From: Acetobacterium sp.
GTDB lineage: Bacteria; Bacillota; Clostridia; Eubacteriales; Eubacteriaceae
DNA: 5,528 nucleotides
Assembly (NCBI GenBank): GCA_022013395.1
Contig: JAKLQL010000041.1
Location: 1 to 5,528 of the forward strand
Direction: 5' to 3'
How positions within the stretch are numbered: the first letter of the stretch is position 1; every line of letters starts with the position of its first letter. A program made the translations under genes and the position numbers. The notes below the pieces were generated by a model. The model ran no database searches, was not told where the DNA came from, and saw only the letters and a program-made list of their open reading frames with translations. Shown here one piece after another: positions 1 through 5,528 of the stretch.

Positions 1-1
1 A

Positions 2-1378
2 GACCGGATGGACTTTGGAATCGAAACTCTGGCGATGTTTCAGAGTATGTGTACGGCCTACGGCATCGAAAAGGTCATCGCCGTGGCCACCGCCGCAGTG
101 CGTAAAGCTTCAAACGGCGCTGCCTATGTGGCTCGGATTAAAGATGAAATTGGCTTGGATGTCGAGATCATTCCCGGCGAAGTGGAAGCCTCGATGGACT
201 ATCTGGGCGCGATTAATACTCTGGATATAAAAGATGCCCTGCTGATGGACATCGGCGGTGGTTCGACCGAATTTGTGCTGATCAAAGACCGCAAGAAGGT
301 GGAAGCCGTCAGCCTACCCTTTGGTTCCATCGATCTGGCTGATAAATTTGACCTGACCGATGAGGTGACCGATAAAAATTTAAAAGCCCTGGATGATTTT
401 CTGAAAAATGCTTTTGAAGAAACCCCGATTTTTATAAAAGCTCAGGGGTTGCCATTGATTGGGGTGGGCGGAACGATTCGAAACGTCGGCCGGATTGATC
501 GCAGCATGAATAATTATCCGATGGAAATTGCCCATAATTATCGGATGAAATCCCGGGAAGTGAAACGGATCTGTGAAATGGCCGCCAGCATGAACCTGGC
601 TGAACGGGCCAATTTAAAAGGACTGTCAAAAGGACGAATTGATATTTTCGTCGGTTCCAGCCATACCCTGGAACGGGTGATGAAGCAGATCGATTCGCCG
701 GAACTGATCATCAGCAATGCCGGTTTGCGAGATGGGATTATCTACGATTACTTCGGCTACAACGAGAATAATCTAGTTTATGATATTTTTGAGTTATCGT
801 TAGTCAATATCATGCTTAACTTTAATGTCAATATTCCCCATGCCTACCATGTTCTCAAACTGACTGAAAACCTGTTTGAGCAGCTCAAACCGCTGCATGG
901 CATCAAGCAGGATGTTCGTAAGATGATCCGGGCGGCGGCCATGCTTCATGATGTCGGCGTTAAACTGGCTTTTGCCAATCACCATGAACACAGTTTTTAT
1001 ATTATTTTAAACTCCGGACTGTTGGGGGTTGAGCAGAAAGAACTGCTGATGAGTGCTTTTGTGGCGCTGAATCACCGCACCAATAAAAAAATCCATATTT
1101 CCGAAGAATACATTGGTCTGCTTCAGGACGAAGAACGACATCTGATTGATCAGCTCAGCCTATTCCTGCAGATTGCCGAATATCTGGATCGGAGTATGGA
1201 TGGGGTTGTCAAGGATGTCAACTGTGTGATCATGGAAAATGAAGTCCAGCTCAACGTGTTGACCACCGGTCATTCGGTGTTTGACAATATGATTATCAAT
1301 GAATGCGGCAAGAAATTTAAACGGGTCTTTAATAAAACCTTGACGATAAAAAATAAGGTCATTATTGCCCGGCGATAA
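2..1378 (+). CDS. ppx: Ppx/GppA family phosphatase with C-terminal HD domain (5' partial)
   Basis: Probable exopolyphosphatase and/or guanosine pentaphosphate phosphohydrolase, a cytoplasmic enzyme that removes terminal phosphate from polyphosphate or pppGpp. The frame is open to the left edge, and the N-terminal part of the ASKHA fold (the AVxDxGSNS phosphate loop, roughly 60-70 residues) is missing, so the ATG at 8 is probably an internal Met. Numbering from that Met, AVATAAVRKASN (25-36) and GEVEA (57-61) match the family. E60 aligns with the catalytic Glu121 of E. coli Ppx. DIGGGSTE (81-88) is the second phosphate loop, GVGGT (152-156) the third, and GLRDG (239-243) closes the phosphatase half. 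Residues from about 260 onward form an HD-type helical domain with H281, H314-D315 (LHDVG) and HHEHS (325-329). All expected motifs in the visible part are intact. The family call is firm; the choice between Ppx and GppA activity cannot be made from sequence alone. The gene ends just before a shared terminator and converges with the liv operon. Confidence 0.9.
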   Translation, partial: DRMDFGIETLAMFQSMCTAYGIEKVIAVATAAVRKASNGAAYVARIKDEIGLDVEIIPGEVEASMDYLGAINTLDIKDALLMDIGGGSTEFVLIKDRKKVEAVSLPFGSIDLADKFDLTDEVTDKNLKALDDFLKNAFEETPIFIKAQGLPLIGVGGTIRNVGRIDRSMNNYPMEIAHNYRMKSREVKRICEMAASMNLAERANLKGLSKGRIDIFVGSSHTLERVMKQIDSPELIISNAGLRDGIIYDYFGYNENNLVYDIFELSLVNIMLNFNVNIPHAYHVLKLTENLFEQLKPLHGIKQDVRKMIRAAAMLHDVGVKLAFANHHEHSFYIILNSGLLGVEQKELLMSAFVALNHRTNKKIHISEEYIGLLQDEERHLIDQLSLFLQIAEYLDRSMDGVVKDVNCVIMENEVQLNVLTTGHSVFDNMIINECGKKFKRVFNKTLTIKNKVIIARR

Positions 1379-1387
1379 AAAATCAAA

Positions 1388-1405
1388 GCATTAAAGCTTT
1401 AATGC
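1388..1405. repeat. 18-bp perfect palindrome after ppx
   Basis: GCATTAAAGCTTTAATGC reads the same on both strands. It starts 10 bases after the ppx stop codon. As RNA it could form a 7-bp AU-rich stem with an AGCU loop. No T tract follows it, so it is not a terminator by itself. It might protect the 3' end or be chance in AT-rich sequence; the function is unknown. Confidence 0.4.
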
Positions 1406-1419
1406 ATTATATGAAAATG

Positions 1420-1472
1420 AAAATAAAAACAGCGCCAATTATTTCACAAATAATAGGCGCTGTTTTTATTTT
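1420..1472. terminator. Bidirectional intrinsic terminator between ppx and livF
   Basis: The arms at 1420-1436 and 1456-1472 are perfect 17-base reverse complements (AAAATAAAAACAGCGCC with GGCGCTGTTTTTATTTT). After a single A-A mismatch (1437/1455), a further 7 bp pair (1438-1444 with 1448-1454) around a CAC loop. The GC core next to T-rich sequence on the + strand, and the mirror image on the - strand, fit a rho-independent terminator for both converging units: ppx from the left and livJHMGF from the right. It lies 41 bases past the ppx stop and 31 bases past the livF stop. Confidence 0.9.
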
Positions 1473-1503
1473 ATGATCTTAGTAATCATTTTTTAGTTAG
1501 TTT

Positions 1504-2217
1504 TTATTTATTGCGGTGACTTTTGCCCAGATAGGCTTCTTTAATGCTTTCATCCGCCAGTAATTCCCGGCCGGTGCCTTCTTTGGTAATTTTACCAGTT
1601 TCTAAAACATAGGCATAATCAGCAACCTTGAGCGCCATGTTGGCATTTTGCTCAATTAACAGAATCGTCATCCCTTCTTTATTCAGGGTTTGAATGATAT
1701 CAAAAATACCCTGAACAACCAGTGGCGCAAGCCCCAGCGATGGTTCATCCATCATCAGCAGCTTGGGTTTGCTCATCATCGCCCGGCCCACTGCCAGCAT
1801 TTGTTGCTCACCGCCGGATAAGGTTCCGGCGGCCTGCCAGGAACGCTCTTCCAGACGGGGGAAGAGACTGTAAATGTGCTTAATGTCGGCATCGAGATTG
1901 TCTTTACGCATGTAAGCACCAATCTTGAGATTTTCCAGGACCGTCAGATCGGGGAAAACATGACGGCCTTCCGGCACTAGGGTGATGCCCTTGTCGACCA
2001 CCTTGGTGGTGTCCAGTCCCAGCAATTCATCGCCATTATAGGTAATGCTGCCAGACTTGGCTTTAACAAGATTGACGATCGCCCGGAGGGTGGTACTTTT
2101 GCCGGCGCCATTGGCTCCAATCAGGGTGACAATTTTGCCTTCGGGCACTTCCAGACTAATACCTTTAACGGCTTCGATACCGCCATAAGCGACTTCTAAA
2201 TTACTAATCTTCAACAT
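1504..2217 (-). CDS. livF: Branched-chain amino acid ABC transporter ATP-binding protein LivF
   Basis: ATPase subunit of the HAAT/Liv importer; with LivG it powers LivHM on the cytoplasmic side of the membrane. At 237 residues it has the usual LivF length. Walker A is GANGAGKST (34-42), the signature is LSGGEQ (133-138), Walker B is LLMMDEP (153-159) and the D-loop is SLGLAP (160-165). The VPEGRHVFP stretch (81-89) is typical of LivF and puts Glu83 where LivG has its Q-loop Gln. The switch position reads IEQNA, with Gln190 in place of the usual His; as far as I know this is a LivF trait and not damage. The start overlaps the end of livG by 14 bases and is preceded by a G-run, which suggests translational coupling. 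It is the last gene of the operon and is followed by the shared terminator. Confidence 0.95.
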   Translation of the reverse strand: MLKISNLEVAYGGIEAVKGISLEVPEGKIVTLIGANGAGKSTTLRAIVNLVKAKSGSITYNGDELLGLDTTKVVDKGITLVPEGRHVFPDLTVLENLKIGAYMRKDNLDADIKHIYSLFPRLEERSWQAAGTLSGGEQQMLAVGRAMMSKPKLLMMDEPSLGLAPLVVQGIFDIIQTLNKEGMTILLIEQNANMALKVADYAYVLETGKITKEGTGRELLADESIKEAYLGKSHRNK

Positions 2218-3007
2218 CAGCGTCTACCCCCAAATATGCTTCAATAACCTTCGGATTATTTTGAATTTCATCCGGGGTTCCTTTGGCTATGGTACATCCA
2301 AAATCCAATACATAAATATGATCGGAAATTTCCATAACCAGGTCCATATGATGTTCAATCATAAAGATCGTTAAACCGAAATCGGTTTTAAGTTTAAAAA
2401 TCAGGTCGGTTAATTCATCGGTTTCCTGGGGATTCATCCCGGCAGCCGGTTCGTCCAGCAGCAGCAGCTGCGGCTTGGTGGCCAGAGCCCGGGCAATTTC
2501 CAGATGGCGTTGCTGGCCATAGGGCAGCGATGAGGCTTTCTCGTTGCGCAGGTCAATCAGTCCCAGGCGTTCCAGTAAAAATTCGCATTCGGCTTTAGCC
2601 TGGCGCTCACCTTTACGGGCTTTGGGTGCCCGGAGAATGGCCGATAAGAAACTGTAGTCGGCATTTAAATGGGTGGCTACCTGAACATTTTCCATCACGG
2701 AAAGCTCTTTAAACAAGCGGATGTTCTGGAAGGTTCGGGCGACGCCCAACCCGGTAATTTTGTCGGGTTTTTTTCCGGTGATATCAATTTGGCCGGCATT
2801 GCCGTCGCCATCGGTGGGGGTAATCAGGACCTTGCCACTGGTGGGCGTATAAACTCCGGTGATGACATTGAAGGCCGTGGTTTTACCAGCCCCATTAGGA
2901 CCGATCAGCGCCGCCAGCTCGCCTTTTTTAATATCAATATTTAAGTCGTTGACGGCCACAACACCGCCGAACTGCATGATGACATTTTCTGTTTTTAAGA
3001 AACTCAT
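2204..3007 (-). CDS. livG: Branched-chain amino acid ABC transporter ATP-binding protein LivG
   Basis: Second ATPase subunit of the Liv importer and partner of LivF. It has 267 residues. Walker A is GPNGAGKTT (36-44), the Q-loop is RTFQNIRLF (91-99, Gln94), the signature is the LivG-type LPYGQQ (161-166) in place of LSGGQ, Walker B is LLLLDEP (181-187), and the switch is IEHHMD with His219. The C-terminal NNPKVIEAYLG motif is characteristic of the family. Between Walker A and the Q-loop the protein carries a Gly/Asp/Thr-rich stretch (about 63-73) that makes this segment about nine residues longer than in E. coli LivG as I recall it. The start codon overlaps the livM stop as ATGA, with GGAGG nine bases upstream, so translation is probably coupled to livM. 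Confidence 0.96.
   Translation of the reverse strand: MSFLKTENVIMQFGGVVAVNDLNIDIKKGELAALIGPNGAGKTTAFNVITGVYTPTSGKVLITPTDGDGNAGQIDITGKKPDKITGLGVARTFQNIRLFKELSVMENVQVATHLNADYSFLSAILRAPKARKGERQAKAECEFLLERLGLIDLRNEKASSLPYGQQRHLEIARALATKPQLLLLDEPAAGMNPQETDELTDLIFKLKTDFGLTIFMIEHHMDLVMEISDHIYVLDFGCTIAKGTPDEIQNNPKVIEAYLGVDADVED
2227..2231 (-). promoter_or_regulatory. Ribosome binding site of livF
   Basis: GGGGGTAG on the minus strand lies nine bases before the livF ATG at 2217, inside the end of livG. It is a G-run and not a standard GGAGG, so it is weaker than the sites of livM and livG. It still supports this start. Confidence 0.6.
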
Positions 3008-4110
3008 TGCTTGTTACCTCCCTCAGTTGCGGTCTTTTTACCGCCCAATCGTTTTTTGAGGGCGCGGAATTTTTCGGCCATGAAATCCCAGGTGAGCTCA
3101 TTGGTACCCATTAAGCCTTTGCGGTAGAAGAGCACAATGACCATCAGCAGGAATGAGAAAACAACCATTCTCAAACCGGGTCTAAAAATCGGCAGATCCA
3201 GACCAAAAGCCATCGGTTCGTCGAGAAAACGCAGGGCTTCCTGACCCAGGGTGACCACAAAGCTGGCAATAACCGTTCCTGAGATACTGCCCATGCCGCC
3301 TAACACGATGATTAACAGGAAGTTATAGGTCAGGGTGAAATAGAATTGTTTGGGATCAACGGTACCTAATAAAGCGGCAAATAGACCGCCGCCAATACCG
3401 GTAAAGAAGGCCCCAATTAAAAAGGAGGTCATTTTAGTTTTAAAGAGACCAACGCCCATCGCTTCAGCGGCGATTTCGTCCTCGCGGATGGACTTGAAAG
3501 CCCGGCCGTAGGTGGAATTAATCAGTAGTATGGTAGCAATAATAATGATGATCGCAATCCCGAAGGTCCACCACAGACTGCTGATGGTGGGAATGCTTTT
3601 AATCCCCAGGGCACCGTTGGTAATTGACTGGGTATTGGTAAAGACGATTCGGATAATTTCCGAAAAACCCAGGGTCGCAATGGCCAAGTAATCACCTCGC
3701 AGTCTGAGACAGGGGTAACCGATAAAAAAGGCCACCACGGCCGTGACTAAGCCGCCGAGAATCAGCGCCACAATAAAGGGCAGCTGGATATTGGCTAAAA
3801 ATGGCGCCATTGGTTCCAGATAGAAAATGGCGGCCCGGGATTCAATCGGGACGGTGAAAACCGCAACCGTATAGGCACCAATAGCCATAAAACCGGCTTG
3901 ACCCAAAGAAAACTGTCCGGTAAAACCATTGACAAGATTCATGGCGAGACTGACGATCACGTAGATTGCACATAAATTCAGAATTCGCCGCAGATAAGAA
4001 TCGACATAAATATCAGCAATTCCAATCCCCAGCAGCAGCACGACGAGAAAAAGTGCCGTTTTCCAATGTAGTTTTAAGTAGGCACCTAAACTGTTTTGAA
4101 TGTCTTTCAT
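3004..4110 (-). CDS. livM: Branched-chain amino acid ABC transporter permease LivM
   Basis: Integral membrane permease that forms the transport channel with LivH. It has 368 residues and is mostly hydrophobic with several membrane segments; the first is about 18-36. Family motifs are visible: NLVNGFTGQFSLGQAGF (58-74), PCLRLRGDYLAIATLGFSE (133-151), and the cytoplasmic coupling loop YGRAFKSIREDEIAAEAMGV (201-220), which contacts the ATPases. A GGMGSISG motif follows in the C-terminal half. After the last membrane segment there is a charged tail of about 35 residues (LTWDFMAEKF onward, Lys-rich), probably cytoplasmic. The start is supported by GGGGAGG eight bases upstream. The gene begins 14 bases after livH ends and overlaps livG by 4 bases. 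Confidence 0.95.
   Translation of the reverse strand: MKDIQNSLGAYLKLHWKTALFLVVLLLGIGIADIYVDSYLRRILNLCAIYVIVSLAMNLVNGFTGQFSLGQAGFMAIGAYTVAVFTVPIESRAAIFYLEPMAPFLANIQLPFIVALILGGLVTAVVAFFIGYPCLRLRGDYLAIATLGFSEIIRIVFTNTQSITNGALGIKSIPTISSLWWTFGIAIIIIIATILLINSTYGRAFKSIREDEIAAEAMGVGLFKTKMTSFLIGAFFTGIGGGLFAALLGTVDPKQFYFTLTYNFLLIIVLGGMGSISGTVIASFVVTLGQEALRFLDEPMAFGLDLPIFRPGLRMVVFSFLLMVIVLFYRKGLMGTNELTWDFMAEKFRALKKRLGGKKTATEGGNKQ
3017..3021 (-). promoter_or_regulatory. Ribosome binding site of livG
   Basis: GGAGG on the minus strand, nine bases before the livG ATG at 3007, lies inside the last codons of livM. It confirms the ATGA-overlap start and suggests reinitiation or coupling. Confidence 0.85.
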
Positions 4111-4118
4111 TTCTGGTA

Positions 4119-4125
4119 CCTCCCC
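4119..4125 (-). promoter_or_regulatory. Ribosome binding site of livM
   Basis: GGGGAGG on the minus strand is eight bases before the livM ATG at 4110. Its first G is the last base of the livH stop codon (TAG), so livH termination and livM initiation sit side by side. Confidence 0.85.
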
Positions 4126-5030
4126 TAAACTTTTTCCACTTGTTTCTTACCAAGGAGACCATTGGGAAGAAACAGCAGAATGACGATTAAAATAACAAAT
4201 GCGATGGCATCCCGATAGCCGGTTAAGGCGGGGAAGAAAGCGACCATCAAAACTTCGGAGAAGCCCAGGATCAGCCCCCCGAGAACCGCTCCTTTAACAT
4301 TACCGATACCACCGATAACGGCGGCGATAAAACATTTTAAACCAGGAACAACACCCATGAGGGGTAACACCGATGGGTATTTCATACACCATAAAATAGC
4401 GCCAACTGCTGCCAGGCCCGAGCCGATGGCAAAGGTTGAAGAAATAACCCCATTGATCTTAATACCCATGAGTTTAGCGGTGTCGTAATCAACCGCAACA
4501 GCCCGCATGGCCATCCCAATTTTAGTTTTATTAATAATAAAAAGAAGTGCTGACATCAGGACAAATGCAACAATTGGAATAACAATAGAAACCGGCTGAA
4601 AGGACAAACCGCCGACAAAAAAAGGCGTTGTCAAAAGCGGGAATTCTGGGAAAGCCATGGGCTTGCCAGAGAATAGATAGTTAGCCACATTTTCCAGTAA
4701 AAACGAAACCCCGATCGCTGATATTAACAGAGATGTTTTGGGTGCCTCCCGAAGCGGACGATAGGCCACCCGTTCGATGGCAACACCAAGTAACATGGTT
4801 AAACCAATAGTAATAATAAAAGTGACATACCAGGGAAGGAAAAATACCGCGATCCCAAAATATGTGAAATATGCAGCCATCATGAAGATATCACCGTGTG
4901 CAAAGTTGATCAGTCTCAATATCCCATAAACCATGGTATAGCCTATGGCAATCAAGGCGTATAAACTACCCAGTGATAAACCATTGATAAGTTGCTGCAA
5001 GAATGTTTCCATTGTCATTCCAACGACCAT
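4125..5030 (-). CDS. livH: Branched-chain amino acid ABC transporter permease LivH
   Basis: Integral membrane permease and partner of LivM in the amino acid channel. It has 301 residues, normal for LivH. The N-terminal LINGLSLGSLYALIAIGYT (14-32) and YGILRLINFAHGDIFM (35-50) are hallmark LivH motifs. ERVAYRPLR (86-94), the coupling loop GMAMRAVAVDYDTAKLMGI (172-190), and IGGIGNVKGA (239-248) follow in the expected order. The chain is hydrophobic throughout with roughly eight membrane segments. Three Met codons lie close together (residues 1, 5, 7). The first is preferred because GAGG lies eight bases before it, while the others lack a spaced site. It follows the livJ-like gene after a 200-base structured gap and starts the compact livHMGF group. 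Confidence 0.95.
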   Translation of the reverse strand: MVVGMTMETFLQQLINGLSLGSLYALIAIGYTMVYGILRLINFAHGDIFMMAAYFTYFGIAVFFLPWYVTFIITIGLTMLLGVAIERVAYRPLREAPKTSLLISAIGVSFLLENVANYLFSGKPMAFPEFPLLTTPFFVGGLSFQPVSIVIPIVAFVLMSALLFIINKTKIGMAMRAVAVDYDTAKLMGIKINGVISSTFAIGSGLAAVGAILWCMKYPSVLPLMGVVPGLKCFIAAVIGGIGNVKGAVLGGLILGFSEVLMVAFFPALTGYRDAIAFVILIVILLFLPNGLLGKKQVEKV

Positions 5031-5038
5031 AATTTTAA

Positions 5039-5042
5039 CCTC
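5039..5042 (-). promoter_or_regulatory. Ribosome binding site of livH
   Basis: CGAGGTTAA on the minus strand puts GAGG eight bases before the ATG at 5030. This picks the first of three nearby Met codons as the livH start. Confidence 0.75.
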
Positions 5043-5066
5043 GTTATATCATTTAATAGAATTGAA

Positions 5067-5096
5067 TTGAGGGTATCTGATATCAAATACCCTCAA
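5067..5096 (-). other. Hairpin in the livH leader
   Basis: TTGAGGGTAT (5067-5076) and ATACCCTCAA (5087-5096) form a perfect 10-bp stem around a 10-base loop that itself contains the palindrome TGATATCA. In the minus-strand transcript it ends about 24 bases before the livH ribosome binding site. No U tract follows it, so a classical terminator is unlikely. It could stabilise the 5' end of a processed livHMGF transcript or be a protein-binding site. Confidence 0.55.
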
Positions 5097-5146
5097 AGTT
5101 TGGATTTTGTGAAGGTAACGCAAAAAAATACACTTATGTATCAAGT

Positions 5147-5164
5147 TAACGCGCCCTTGCGTTA
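5147..5164. repeat. Inverted repeat TAACGC-N6-GCGTTA in the livJ-livH spacer
   Basis: TAACGC (5147-5152) and GCGTTA (5159-5164) are 6-base inverted arms with a 6-base spacer, an operator-sized 18-bp element. A third related copy, TAACGCAA, occurs at 5116-5123 and is the perfect 8-base complement of TTGCGTTA at 5157-5164. The elements could be a regulator site or alternative RNA pairings. I do not recognise the motif. Confidence 0.4.
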
Positions 5165-5199
5165 TAAAAGAGAGTCATGCAAAACATGCTCTCTTTTAT
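5164..5199 (-). terminator. Hairpin after the livJ-like gene, probable attenuating terminator
   Basis: Arms 5164-5174 and 5189-5199 pair over 11 bp. After one bulged base (5175), CATG (5176-5179) pairs with CATG (5185-5188) around a 5-base loop. In the livJ transcript it starts about 31 bases after the stop codon. The descending arm carries UCUCUUUUAU, giving only a short U run. This fits a leaky terminator or an mRNA 3'-end stabiliser that would keep binding protein expression above that of the membrane genes, a common arrangement in ABC importer operons. A mirrored TTTTATT also makes it possible on the + strand. Confidence 0.6.
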
Positions 5200-5230
5200 T
5201 GAATTATTAATGGTAGGTTATTACGAGAGA

Positions 5231-5527
5231 CTAGTCAATCGTAACAGTATCCATGTAGGTGAACTTGCCATCTTTAACGCCTTTGATGACGGCCTGGTTT
5301 TTAGTGGCATCGCCATTGGCATCGATGGTAATCATACCAGTAGCACCTTCAAAGTCCTTAGTCGCTGCTAAGGCATCACGAATCGCAACGGGATCAGCAG
5401 ATCCGGCGCGTTCGATCGCATCAAGGGTCATCATGTATCCGTCATATCCTAAAGCGGATACAGCAGCAATGTTAGCGCTGTTTGGATATGCTTTTTTGTA
5501 TTCAGTAACAAATGTTTTGCCGGCTTC
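5231..5527 (-). CDS. livJ: Branched-chain amino acid ABC transporter substrate-binding protein, C-terminal end (5' partial)
   Basis: Extracytoplasmic binding protein of the Liv importer (periplasmic-binding-protein type I fold, Peripla_BP_6/BraC-like). In a Gram-positive host it would normally be a lipoprotein, but the N-terminus with any lipobox is outside the window. The frame is open to the window edge and ends at a TAG at 5233-5231, giving 98 visible residues. They match the typical LivJ C-terminus: FVTEYKKAYP, then ALGYDGYMMTLDAIERAG, DPVAIRDALAATKDFEG, TGMITIDANGD and the final DGKFTYMDTV. The Met codons at 5434 and 5431 are internal and not the start. The ligand pocket residues are mostly outside the window, so the substrate cannot be named. 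The gene would be first or near first in the livJHMGF operon. Confidence 0.92.
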   Translation of the reverse strand, partial: EAGKTFVTEYKKAYPNSANIAAVSALGYDGYMMTLDAIERAGSADPVAIRDALAATKDFEGATGMITIDANGDATKNQAVIKGVKDGKFTYMDTVTID

Positions 5528-5528
5528 A

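Noticed and set aside
432..629. Minus-strand open frame of 65 codons inside ppx
   Set aside because: It lies wholly opposite a well-supported gene, has no family resemblance and no convincing ribosome binding site.
1473..1494. Second small plus-strand terminator (ATGAT/ATCAT stem before six T)
   Set aside because: The stem is only 5 bp of mostly AT pairs with a 7-base loop, too weak beside the strong hairpin just before it.
2669..3059. Two overlapping plus-strand open frames opposite livG and the end of livM
   Set aside because: They are antisense to LivG, whose motifs are complete, and their translations resemble no known protein; they are composition shadows.
3966..4190. Plus-strand open frame across the livM-livH junction
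   Set aside because: It is antisense to two clear permease genes and has no recognisable domain.
5031..5160. A dedicated sigma-70 type promoter for livHMGF
   Set aside because: I looked for -35/-10 pairs with 16-18 base spacing on the minus strand and found no convincing pair; AT-rich hexamers exist but are badly spaced.
4992..5371. Two plus-strand open frames over the livH start, the spacer and the livJ end
   Set aside because: They overlap coding ends on the other strand and the hairpins of the spacer; the translations look random.
5231..5434. A separate 67-residue gene starting at the Met codon at 5434
   Set aside because: The frame continues upstream to the window edge with typical LivJ sequence (FVTEYKKAYP, ALGYDGY), so this Met is internal.
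1..5528. A novel system linking polyphosphate/ppGpp metabolism to amino acid import
   Set aside because: The two parts are convergent and separated by a strong bidirectional terminator, so nothing in the sequence ties them together beyond being neighbours.

Overview
This window looks like a chromosomal segment from a low-to-mid GC Gram-positive anaerobe, most likely a member of the Clostridia. The basis is a G+C in the mid-40s by eye, strong purine-rich ribosome binding sites, tightly packed genes, and protein sequences that read like Eubacterium/Acetobacterium relatives. That placement is an inference from style and has not been tested by a search.

Layout. Positions 2-1378 (+) hold most of a Ppx/GppA phosphatase with a C-terminal HD domain; its N-terminus lies before the window. 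Positions 1379-1503 are a short convergent intergenic region with a long, nearly perfect hairpin flanked by A and T tracts, which can serve as a terminator in both directions. From 1504 to the right edge, everything is on the minus strand and forms a branched-chain amino acid type (HAAT/Liv) ABC importer. In transcription order it encodes the C-terminal end of the binding protein (livJ/braC-like, 5527-5231), a 200-base spacer rich in inverted repeats, then livH, livM, livG and livF. The last four are packed with gaps or overlaps of 14, 4 and 14 bases and each has a recognisable ribosome binding site.

How the genes work together. The LivJ-like protein binds an amino acid outside the membrane and delivers it to the LivH-LivM channel. 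The LivG-LivF ATPase pair drives import. Substrate specificity (Leu/Ile/Val or another small amide or amino acid) cannot be decided, because most of the binding protein is outside the window. The Ppx/GppA gene is convergent with this operon and probably belongs to a separate transcription unit.

I see no mobile element, CRISPR array, tRNA, rRNA or obvious novel system. The parts most worth a second look are the structured livJ-livH spacer, with alternative pairings that resemble an attenuator, the predicted asymmetry of the two ATP sites in LivG/LivF, and a short insertion in LivG.
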